64,000 nt of DNA, from assembly GCF_002356555.2 (NCBI RefSeq), contig NZ_AP017372.2, forward strand, positions 620,001 to 684,000, given 5' to 3'. The notes under the pieces were generated by a model. It saw only the letters and a program-made list of their open reading frames with translations. It was not told where the DNA came from and ran no database searches. The DNA is from Halorhodospira halochloris. GTDB taxonomy: Bacteria; Pseudomonadota; Gammaproteobacteria; Nitrococcales; Halorhodospiraceae. This document shows, piece by piece, positions 42,321 through 49,685 of this stretch (its first letter is position 1; each line of letters opens with the position of its first letter). A program made the translations under genes and the position numbers.

Positions 42321-42441
42321 ATTACCGGCCAGCATAATATGGCAAGATAATAACTGCACGCCGGCGGCCTGGTACTTCAAGGTGGAGGCTGTCGGTATGC
42401 AGGTAAGAAAACAAACCTGATGATCAATTTTGGAGGTTCAC

Positions 42442-42531
42442 ATGGGTGACGCAGGAATTGTAGTAGCAGTTCTAGTAATTATGGCCATCCTTGGCTGGCC
42501 GAACATCTCCAGCACCTTGCGCCGCTGGTAA
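42442..42531 (+). CDS. single-span microprotein, copy 3 (candidate LH1 accessory polypeptide)
   Basis: A 29-codon frame: MGDAGIVVAVLVIMAILGW, then PNISSTLRRW. TGGAGG lies 6 nt before the ATG. The first 40 nt are identical to copy 2, and later differences are mostly synonymous (AAT/AAC, CTG/TTG, CGG/CGC), pointing to a fairly recent duplication under purifying selection. Its own hairpin terminator follows, so it is probably monocistronic. Confidence 0.75.
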   Translation: MGDAGIVVAVLVIMAILGWPNISSTLRRW

Positions 42532-42542
42532 GGTGAAGAATG

Positions 42543-42587
42543 GCCTCGATCAGGCCACCCCAGAAGCGGTCTGATCGAGGCTTTATT
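42543..42587 (+). terminator. Rho-independent terminator after microprotein copy 3
   Basis: GCCTCGATCAG (42543-42553) pairs perfectly with CTGATCGAGGC (42571-42581) and is followed by TTTATT, 11 nt after the stop codon. Confidence 0.8.
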
Positions 42588-43030
42588 GGAGTTCTAGGAA
42601 TCCGCAGTGCATACCTCCCGATCTTAACCTTATTGTCTCAGCCCTCCCTCCCCTGTTAGAGCAGACGCTCCGGCAACAGCCTACGATCCGCCGCATGCCG
42701 CATGCCGCATGCCGCATGCCGCATGCCCCGTAAGTAGGGCTTGAGCGGCTGATATGCGGATCTACCGCTTTATTTGGTTAGTTTTAATTATGGGGGGCGA
42801 GAATTAGTCAAGTTGTGGCATTTTCACCACAAATCAGATCCCAGTGGAAAGTGGCGTCTCGGCAGTATAGAAGCGAGCAGCGTCTGGACTTTGGCAAGGC
42901 TTGTAGCTCCTTGTCCAATAAATTGGTGCGCAATCAGACAGAGCATTTTGATTGCCAGATTATAAGGGCGGAGTGATAATTGCGTTGTCACGATAAAAAC
43001 TCTCGGCACAACTCAGCCTGGAGGGGCATA
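42588..43030. other. 443-nt region without recognised gene
   Basis: This contains a heptanucleotide tandem repeat at 42691-42727 and otherwise A/T-rich sequence. A 63-codon plus-strand frame (42774-42965) lacks a ribosome site and recognisable character and is not called. It ends in the terminator at 43031. Confidence 0.45.
42691..42727 (+). repeat. tandem heptamer CCGCATG, five units
   Basis: CCGCATG is repeated five times without interruption, ending CC. Each junction creates GCATGC, a six-base palindrome. It is a small slippage-prone array in a non-coding region. Confidence 0.85.
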
Positions 43031-43068
43031 AAAAAGCTTGATTATATGTGCGTTATAATCAAGCTTTT
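43031..43068. terminator. perfect 15-bp terminator hairpin
   Basis: AAAAGCTTGATTATA pairs with TATAATCAAGCTTTT across the loop TGTGCGT. A tracts on the left and T tracts on the right allow function on either strand. It lies about 42 nt beyond the end of the minus-strand gene at 43110, which it most likely terminates. Confidence 0.75.
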
Positions 43069-43109
43069 AGCTGCAGCTAGCAGCTTATTGTTTGTAGTTG
43101 CTTAAAAAA

Positions 43110-43583
43110 TCAATTTTTCATTATTTCTTTTATTTTTTCTGTATGTTTAGCCGGGCTGTCCACGCCGGGTAGGACATGAGACTTATCATCGTACGTTTTG
43201 ATCCATATGTCCCCAACCCGGATTAGTGAGGCAATAGCGTTGCTTTGCCAAAAAACATCCTTTATGTCATTAGCTGATAGAGTGTTCTTCTCGGTGCTAC
43301 CAAAAAAGCCGTGGTAAATAATTACTTTGTCATTCTCCAGCTTGCAACGCCAAGAATGGGTTGTAAATACGATGATGAAGACCCCGCCTATTATCAGTAA
43401 AATACTGAAAAATGAGAAGAAAACGATCGGCCCAGCAATGTCTTCAAAGACTGCCCCATCCGCGCGGTGTATCTGGTACATGATATACCAGAGGATCATG
43501 ATCAAGATGCCAGCAGCTACTAGACCCCAGCCCACCAGTGGGCTGCGGTAAGCAGAAGAAATAATCTGAGCGGATCTATCCAT
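43110..43583 (-). CDS. two-span membrane protein with PH-like domain
   Basis: The start at 43583 (MDRSAQIISSAYRS) is chosen because a GAGGCAAG ribosome site precedes it and overlaps an ATG four codons upstream. The 157-residue protein has two hydrophobic spans (about 18-38 and 55-78). A compact C-terminal half follows (WRCKLENDKVIIYHGFFG, NDIKDVFWQSNAIASLIRVG), arranged like a bacterial PH domain; PuhB has a similar plan. No family is certain. It lies downstream of the bchG-bchP unit but has its own composition (A/T-rich) and a 71-nt gap. Confidence 0.6.
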   Translation of the reverse strand: MDRSAQIISSAYRSPLVGWGLVAAGILIMILWYIMYQIHRADGAVFEDIAGPIVFFSFFSILLIIGGVFIIVFTTHSWRCKLENDKVIIYHGFFGSTEKNTLSANDIKDVFWQSNAIASLIRVGDIWIKTYDDKSHVLPGVDSPAKHTEKIKEIMKN

Positions 43584-43666
43584 TTCTTGCCTCATATATA
43601 CTGTGGCTTAAGGTTGCTGCGCTGATCGAAAACCAACTGGCATTTCTACCCTGCGACTATAAACAC

Positions 43667-44920
43667 TCAGCTCGAGCGCGCGAGGCCAGTTAGGTGGGCG
43701 ATGTTTTTTACCATGATGCGGATGTGTGCCATAGGCCTCGCTTTAACTAGGCGCTTATTCATGTAAGCGTCCCAGGTCAGGGCCTGGACATCAGGGTCAC
43801 GACATATGCTGACAAAGCGCTCGCGTCGGTTGTCGTTCTTATACCAGAACTTTTGCAAGGTGGCTAGCACTTTGAATACTTGGCCATGCTGCTTCATGAA
43901 GGCCTTATAAGCATTGCCAAGTGCTTCGCCATTGCCGGTGCGCAAGGTCTCCTCAACAGCCTCTGCAGCGTGCTGTGCGCTGGCCATGGCGTAGTAGATG
44001 CCTTCACCCGAGGCTGAGGCCACAACACCTGCTGCATCGCCTACAAGGACAACGTTGCGCCCATCATCCCAGCGCTCTAGTGGCCCGATGGGGATGGGAG
44101 CACCCTCGCAGCGGTAGGTCTTGGCCTTATCAAGGCCGATCTCTTTACGCAATTGGGCAACCGATGATTTCATCGAAAAGCCCTTAACGCCGGTGGCTAC
44201 GCCGACACTCGTTGTCCCACCGTGAGGAAAGACCCACGCGTAAAAATCGGGCGATAGCTCGCCCCGGTAGTGTAAATCGGCGCGATTCGGATCAAATCTA
44301 TCGTCGGTAGGTGTTGGTGACTCAACAATCTCATGGTAGGCGCCAACACAGGGTATATCTTGAGCACCGGGTACTGCCTGCTTGCCTACTGCTGAGCGGG
44401 CACCATCAGCACCAATAACGGTACGGGCCCAAACTTGTTTTTTGGCAGAGCCATCACGGCCACGACCCTCTTGGTACTCAATGAGCACCCCTTCACCGTC
44501 TTGGGTCAGTGAAGTGAACTTGCCATCACGCCGATCCGCACCAGCTTGCGTTGCTCTTTTACGCAGCCACTCATCGAACACCTCGCGGTCGACCATGCTC
44601 AGCATGCTCAAGGGCCCGTCTTTGGCGTCTGGCGGAAGGGCCACTCCGGGGGCGGGGATATCCATGTCAGCATGGCGATGGGTAGGGGAGATTATTCTCG
44701 CGCCGCGGACATTAGCTGCGATCAGGTCAAACGGGATATCGAATTCGCGTATCAACTGAGGCGGGATCAAGCCGCCGCAGGGTTTGATACGTCCTGGTCT
44801 ATCGATCATCGCCACGGACCAGCCCTGACGAGCTAGGTAATGGGCAGCAGTAGCACCGGCGGGGCCTCCACCGACTACAGCCACATCAAATTGGTCAGCA
44901 GAATTATTGGCCACTGGCAT
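43667..44920 (-). CDS. bchP: geranylgeranyl reductase BchP
   Basis: BchP reduces the geranylgeranyl tail of bacteriochlorophyll to phytyl (or a partly reduced form). It has 417 residues. The FAD motif VAVVGGGPAGATAAHYLARQG is at about 13-33, followed by IKPCGGLIPPQLI; the second nucleotide motif NVVLVGDAAGVVASASGEGI is near 285. It is the last gene of the bchG-pucC-bchP unit. Confidence 0.94.
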   Translation of the reverse strand: MPVANNSADQFDVAVVGGGPAGATAAHYLARQGWSVAMIDRPGRIKPCGGLIPPQLIREFDIPFDLIAANVRGARIISPTHRHADMDIPAPGVALPPDAKDGPLSMLSMVDREVFDEWLRKRATQAGADRRDGKFTSLTQDGEGVLIEYQEGRGRDGSAKKQVWARTVIGADGARSAVGKQAVPGAQDIPCVGAYHEIVESPTPTDDRFDPNRADLHYRGELSPDFYAWVFPHGGTTSVGVATGVKGFSMKSSVAQLRKEIGLDKAKTYRCEGAPIPIGPLERWDDGRNVVLVGDAAGVVASASGEGIYYAMASAQHAAEAVEETLRTGNGEALGNAYKAFMKQHGQVFKVLATLQKFWYKNDNRRERFVSICRDPDVQALTWDAYMNKRLVKARPMAHIRIMVKNIAHLTGLARSS

Positions 44921-44951
44921 ACTGATGACTCCCTGTATTAAGGCATCTGGC

Positions 44952-46337
44952 TTAACGGCTATTACCAGCTGGTTTAGTCGCTACTTGGTCAACCGCAAGT
45001 ACTCTTGCCGCCAGCCATGCCGATACTAAGAACAAGCCGGCAGCGAGAGTGAATACAACGTTATAGCCGAGGGTAGCTTGATCGAATATATATCTGAAGA
45101 TATCTACACCAGCAGTCCCCAGGAATATACCAAGGCCAAATGCAATGGCCTGTGCTGCACCCCATAGGCCGATCCTGACCCCCTCGCGGGACTCAGTACC
45201 TTCATTAGCAAGGCGCATCATGAGTCCGATAGCTGCAACTGCGAAAGCACCGTTGGCAACGCCGAGCAGGAATATGGAAGCTCGCAGCGGCCACATATCG
45301 TTAATGAACGAGCCTATCCCAAGCGCTCCCAGGGCTATTCCCGAGGCGACGCAGCCACCTATGGCCCAAGTCCATAATGCTCCTAAACGTCCGGGGGCAA
45401 ATCTACCGGCAAATCCGGTGAGCAGCATGCCTAGCAGCACGCCGGTATAGAGGAACATGCCACCGAGTTGAGTCGCCTCCCCTGCTGTAAGATCAAACGC
45501 CTGGCGGGCAAACGGTTCGATTATCGTCTCGTGAGCGTTGTAGGCGAGCATGGAGGCAAACACAAAGATTGTAAATCGCCGCGCCTTTGTGTCTCCCCAA
45601 ACATCTTTAAGTGCCTCGATGAAACGCGATGAGCCGTGTTGTTGGCTCGCGGCTTGGCCACCATCAGAGGCGCTATCAGAGGCGCCATCAGGTTCATCAC
45701 CTGGGGGGGCTGGCGATTTAACTGGCGCAACATCCGGGCCTTCCAGGCGGAACAGGGCTAGTGCTGCAAGTGTAAAGGCAATTAGGCAGACTATGCTGAC
45801 AACGACGAAAAGCCTTTCCAGTGAGAAAGGATCAAGCACTGAGCCGACGATTCCCCCAGTGACCGCAAAGCCTACTATCATCATCAACCACACAACCATA
45901 GCGGCTAAGGGCCGCCGTTTGGCGTCGACTCGCGTTGCTAGGAAGGTTAGTAAGGCGGTCCCGGTCGCGGCGCTGCCAGCGCCGATGAGAAAGTAACCGA
46001 ACACGGTAACGGCAATCCCGGCCCAGAGCACAGACTCCATCGCCAGGATGCCGGCAGCTGTGGTTATGCCGCCAATAGCCAGGGTCGTTATGCCGCCTAA
46101 GATCCACGGGGTGCGTCGGCCGCCGGTGTCAAGGCCGTGGCCTATGCGCGGGCGGGTGAGCTGAATAATGTAGTAGAGCCCACCGAGAAAACCAGGCAGC
46201 ATGGCCATCAAACCGAGATCTTCGATGATGGCCTGATTAAAGGTGGTGAAGGGTTGTATGACTATGGCACCGAGGGCGACCTGAACTAGCCCGAGACGGA
46301 ATATGCCCAGCCAGCCAAGATTGTTTGGCGCACTCAC
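44952..46337 (-). CDS. pucC: PucC-type light-harvesting assembly/BChl carrier protein
   Basis: A 461-residue MFS-like protein with about 12 spans, of the BCD (Bch2/PucC/LhaA) family: LGIFRLGLVQVALGAIVIQP, RPRIGHGLDTGGRRTPWILG and MLAYNAHETIIEPFARQAF are conserved blocks. A Ser/Asp/Gly-rich loop of about 40 residues (about 202-240) lies in the central cytoplasmic loop. Located between bchG and bchP, where the orf428/bch2 homologue usually lies, and overlapping bchG by 4 nt. A paralogue of lhaA at 12627. Confidence 0.88.
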   Translation of the reverse strand: MSAPNNLGWLGIFRLGLVQVALGAIVIQPFTTFNQAIIEDLGLMAMLPGFLGGLYYIIQLTRPRIGHGLDTGGRRTPWILGGITTLAIGGITTAAGILAMESVLWAGIAVTVFGYFLIGAGSAATGTALLTFLATRVDAKRRPLAAMVVWLMMIVGFAVTGGIVGSVLDPFSLERLFVVVSIVCLIAFTLAALALFRLEGPDVAPVKSPAPPGDEPDGASDSASDGGQAASQQHGSSRFIEALKDVWGDTKARRFTIFVFASMLAYNAHETIIEPFARQAFDLTAGEATQLGGMFLYTGVLLGMLLTGFAGRFAPGRLGALWTWAIGGCVASGIALGALGIGSFINDMWPLRASIFLLGVANGAFAVAAIGLMMRLANEGTESREGVRIGLWGAAQAIAFGLGIFLGTAGVDIFRYIFDQATLGYNVVFTLAAGLFLVSAWLAARVLAVDQVATKPAGNSR

Positions 46338-47254
46338 GCGCCTCCTCCAACAATCGAACCTATTGCCAGAGCAGTAATCAGCATGCCCAGGATATATGGG
46401 GTTACGCCAACAAAACTATACCACGCCGCATAGCCCTTGGGATCCTTGAGCAGCTTAACCATTAGCCCCATTTGCACGCCGAGCAGCACGGATACACCGA
46501 CCGCATGCCAGCCTTGATCCCAGGATAGGAGTAAGCCGATTACAACCAATTGCGGCACGATCATAGTCGCGCAGGCGACCTTAGCGGCCAGACTGGTGCC
46601 AAGCTGTACTGGGACGGTCTTTAGTCCCATCTGACGGTCGCCCTCAACGGCTTTAAAATCATTGAGGACCATGATGCCGTGGGCACCTAGGCTGTAGAGT
46701 AGGGCGGCGGCAAAGATGCGCCAGTCGGGTATCGCGCCGGCCGCAGTCATTATTGCCGCGCCAGTGATCCATGGCAGACCTTCGTAAGAGAGGCCAACTA
46801 CACCGGCGCTAATCCAGCCGTTTCTTTTGAGTCGGAATGGCGGGGCGCTATATACCCATGCTAGGGCAACTGCAACGACGGCAGCGGCGAATACGATGGG
46901 GCCCAGTATCGCGGCTATGACTAACGCCAGTACGCTACAGATTATTGCAATGTACAACCCCCACTTGCCCGGCATGCGGCCGGAGGGTATGGGGCGGTGA
47001 GGTTCATTGATGGCGTCTACGTGGCGGTCGAACCAGTCATTAATCGCTTGGCTTGTACCGCATACCAAGCCGGCGAGCATAACGCCAGCCGCGGCCATCA
47101 GCCACTGCCACCCGCTTGGCACTACGCCAGCGGAGACGACGCCGCAGAAGAAAGCCCAAGTCGGGGCGAGCCACGTCACGGGCTTGAGTAGCTCGACGAC
47201 AGTAGCAAAATCCGGCCGCGTGGGCGTTTTGTTGGGGTGAGTTGCCTCAGACAT
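46334..47254 (-). CDS. bchG: bacteriochlorophyll synthase BchG
   Basis: BchG esterifies bacteriochlorophyllide with geranylgeranyl diphosphate in the membrane. The 306-residue UbiA-family protein has about eight or nine spans. The first aspartate motif is INDWFDRHVDAINEPHRPIP (about 72-91) and the second region VLNDFKAVEGDRQMGLKT near 197. PVTWLAPTWAFFCGV opens the first helix. First gene of its minus-strand unit. Confidence 0.94.
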   Translation of the reverse strand: MSEATHPNKTPTRPDFATVVELLKPVTWLAPTWAFFCGVVSAGVVPSGWQWLMAAAGVMLAGLVCGTSQAINDWFDRHVDAINEPHRPIPSGRMPGKWGLYIAIICSVLALVIAAILGPIVFAAAVVAVALAWVYSAPPFRLKRNGWISAGVVGLSYEGLPWITGAAIMTAAGAIPDWRIFAAALLYSLGAHGIMVLNDFKAVEGDRQMGLKTVPVQLGTSLAAKVACATMIVPQLVVIGLLLSWDQGWHAVGVSVLLGVQMGLMVKLLKDPKGYAAWYSFVGVTPYILGMLITALAIGSIVGGGA

Positions 47255-47293
47255 GGCGGGTACATTACGGAGTTTCGCAGCCTTTAGTCAAGA

Positions 47294-48040
47294 CTAACGT
47301 GACAGTCGGTCGCGGCTATAATGCAGTTGCGCCGCTGCTACGAGTTGCGGTACAACATCAGCTGCACTGCCACGCAGACTCCAGTCGGCAGCAGAGGAAA
47401 GCTCAGTGGTTTCAGGGTTGATCTCAACTACCGGGACCCCATTCTCCAGGGCGTGTAAGGGGATCGAAGCAGCTGGCTGGACAACAGCCGAGGTGCCAAT
47501 CGATAACACCAGGTCGCTAACCTCAATAGCACTCAAGGCCTGCTCCATGGCGCCTTCGGGCAGCATCTCACCAAACCAGACCACATCGGGGCGCAGGACA
47601 TTACCCGTCTCCGGGCAACGGGGGAGGTCTGCGGCCTTCTCTGCCGGTAGTTGCTGACTGATCGGTCGGTCGCGGTGCAGGTTACCGTGCAGTTCTATAA
47701 CGTGTAGACTACCGGCGCGTTGGTGCAGCCCGTCAACATTTTGAGTAACAATAAGGCACTGCTCTAACTGCTCTTGCCACTCGGCAAGCGCGAGGTGGGC
47801 TGCGTTAGGCTGCGCCTTTGCAGCCATTTCCCGGCGCTGCTGGTACCAATCCCATACTTTGTGCGGCTGGCGCAGGAAACCCTCTAGAGTGGCGAGTTCC
47901 ATGGGGTCGAAGTTTGCCCACATGCCCTGCTGAGCGTCACGAAAAGTCGGTATACCGCTCTCGGCGGATACACCAGCGCCGGTCAGGGCGACTATGTTGC
48001 TCGTTTGCCTGAGTAGCTGCTGTAGAGATTTGTCAATCAT
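47294..48040 (-). CDS. cobB: sirtuin (CobB-like NAD-dependent protein deacylase) lacking zinc cysteines
   Basis: A 248-residue Sir2-family protein. GAGVSAESGIPTFRD (about 21-35), TQNVDGLHQRAGS (about 98), the catalytic His in VIELHGN (about 117), LRPDVVWFGE and GTSAVVQPAAS are intact. In the zinc-finger region only one of the four usual cysteines remains (RCPETGNVLRP); the first CxxC pair is replaced by RPISQQLP. WYQQRR near 65 provides the Tyr-x-x-Arg pair of class III sirtuins, which prefer succinyl or malonyl lysine. It is transcribed divergently from serB. Confidence 0.88.
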   Translation of the reverse strand: MIDKSLQQLLRQTSNIVALTGAGVSAESGIPTFRDAQQGMWANFDPMELATLEGFLRQPHKVWDWYQQRREMAAKAQPNAAHLALAEWQEQLEQCLIVTQNVDGLHQRAGSLHVIELHGNLHRDRPISQQLPAEKAADLPRCPETGNVLRPDVVWFGEMLPEGAMEQALSAIEVSDLVLSIGTSAVVQPAASIPLHALENGVPVVEINPETTELSSAADWSLRGSAADVVPQLVAAAQLHYSRDRLSR

Positions 48041-48111
48041 GACTTATCAACTTCTTTCGCGTATGGTTGCGATCATGGTCAAGATGGAACGCATCTTCAA
48101 GGTTATAAACT

Positions 48112-49344
48112 ATGAGCGAGATAATTCTCATCAACGTCTCGGGTGAAGATCAGCCCGGGCTAACGTCATCACTAATGGAGATTCTGGCCGAATACAATGT
48201 CGGTATCCTCGATATCGGCCAGGCCATGATCCATGACACCCTGTCGTTGGGAATCTTGGTGGAGGTGCCGGCGCAGGAAGACGTCTCGCCGGTTCTCAAA
48301 GACGTACTATTCCATTTGCACGATGCGGGGATGCAAGTACGTTTCACCCCAATCAATCAGGAGAAGTACCATCACTGGGTTGAAGGGGCGGGCAAGCCGC
48401 GCCACATCATTACCCTCCTCGGGCGCTGCGTAACTGCTGAGCAGATTGCCCGCATCTCGGCTGTGGTGAGCTCTCAAGGGCTTAACATTGAGGATATAGT
48501 TCGCCTGTCGGGCAGGCGGCCACTACACCTTGAGGGCAGGCGCTCACGCGCGTGTATCGAGCTCACAGTGCGCGGTCAGCCGGTAGACCCTGACGCCATG
48601 AAGCGTGACTTTATGGAGATATCCAAGGAGCTGGATATAGATATCAGCTTCCAGGAAGACAACGTCTACCGTCGTAACAGGCGCATGGTTGCCTTCGATA
48701 TGGACTCAACCCTCATCCAGCAAGAGGTCATTGATGAGATGGCCAAGGCTGCTGGGGCCGGTGAGGAATGTTCCAAGGTTACCGAACAGGCGATGCGCGG
48801 GGAGATAGATTTCCGGGAGAGTCTGCGAAAGCGGGTTGCTTTGCTTGAAGGGCTATCGGAAGAGACCCTGCAGAGGGTGGCTGAGAGCTTGACCCTGACT
48901 GAGGGGGCGCAACGGCTGGTGCGCACGGTCAAATCGTTTGGTTATGTCACAGCGATCATCTCCGGTGGGTTTACCTACTTCGGCCGTTATCTGCAGGAAC
49001 AGCTTGGCATCGACTATGTTTACGCCAATGATTTGGAGATCCAAGATGGTTATCTGACCGGCAGGGTTCTCGGCAATATCGTCGATGGTCCGCGCAAGGC
49101 TGAACTACTGCGCGAGATAGCCGAGCAGGAAGGGTTGGCGTTAGAGCAGGTTATTGCTATCGGCGATGGGGCCAACGATCTGCCCATGCTCCGCCAGGCT
49201 GGGCTGGGGATAGCATTTCGGGCTAAGCCGGTGGTCCAAGAGAGTGCCCGGCAGTCGATTTCCACCTTGGGCCTGGATGGAACGCTCTATCTGATGGGGA
49301 TCAAGGACACCGACACCCCAGATGAGGATAATAGCCACCACTAG
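48112..49344 (+). CDS. serB: phosphoserine phosphatase with two N-terminal ACT domains
   Basis: The 410-residue enzyme makes serine from phosphoserine. Two ACT-like regulatory domains (about 1-85 and 95-180) precede a HAD phosphatase: DMDSTLIQQEVIDEMA near 196, ISGGFTYFG near 283, and GDGANDLPML near 351. The long ACT-containing architecture resembles mycobacterial SerB2 rather than the short E. coli type and suggests feedback by serine. A palindromic repeat follows the stop. Confidence 0.93.
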   Translation: MSEIILINVSGEDQPGLTSSLMEILAEYNVGILDIGQAMIHDTLSLGILVEVPAQEDVSPVLKDVLFHLHDAGMQVRFTPINQEKYHHWVEGAGKPRHIITLLGRCVTAEQIARISAVVSSQGLNIEDIVRLSGRRPLHLEGRRSRACIELTVRGQPVDPDAMKRDFMEISKELDIDISFQEDNVYRRNRRMVAFDMDSTLIQQEVIDEMAKAAGAGEECSKVTEQAMRGEIDFRESLRKRVALLEGLSEETLQRVAESLTLTEGAQRLVRTVKSFGYVTAIISGGFTYFGRYLQEQLGIDYVYANDLEIQDGYLTGRVLGNIVDGPRKAELLREIAEQEGLALEQVIAIGDGANDLPMLRQAGLGIAFRAKPVVQESARQSISTLGLDGTLYLMGIKDTDTPDEDNSHH

Positions 49345-49427
49345 AGGCTTGTTGCGGCCTAAAAGGGCGGTTAGAGGAACTCAACAAGTCCCCGCTGCGG
49401 CAGACACAGTGCAGGCTCCAGGAACTT

Positions 49428-49570
49428 TATTGCCCCTTCCCCCGGGTTAACACTCAACTACCCCGGTGTGGATGGCGCCATGGATCAGTCCCTGGAGCCG
49501 TCGTGGCGCCATCCTTGGCGGCTAGACCTCCACGCCGGGGCAGTTGAGTGGCTCCGGGGGAGAGCTTATA
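49428..49570. repeat. palindromic repeat element, copy B
   Basis: CACTCAACTACCCCGG on the left pairs with CCGGGGCAGTTGAGTG on the right. The core (about 49467-49535) carries GGATCAGTCCCTGGAG and TGGCGCCATCCTTGGCG, close to copies A and C. An upstream stretch (49370-49427) resembles half of copy D (CCCCGCTGCGGCAG, GGCTCCAGG), as if two elements were nested or tandem. It lies between convergent serB and the CocE gene. Confidence 0.75.
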
Positions 49571-49685
49571 GATGCGCCTTTAGGGATGGCTTTACGGTAC
49601 CCTCCGCACTGGTCAGCCATAGCTCAATGGGGAGTTTTAGTAGAGGCTACTCAAAGGCCCGTTTCAAGCGAGCCTTTGTGGCCCG

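Noticed and set aside
42691-42727. Possible CRISPR array at the GCATGC repeats
   Set aside because: Seven-base units without spacers; a simple tandem repeat.
42774-42965. 63-codon plus-strand frame near 42.8 kb
   Set aside because: No ribosome site; overlaps an equally long frame on the other strand; nothing supports either.
49428-49570. Palindromic copies as transcription terminators only
   Set aside because: No T tracts, and core and ends are conserved between copies, which terminators do not require; a repeat family fits better.
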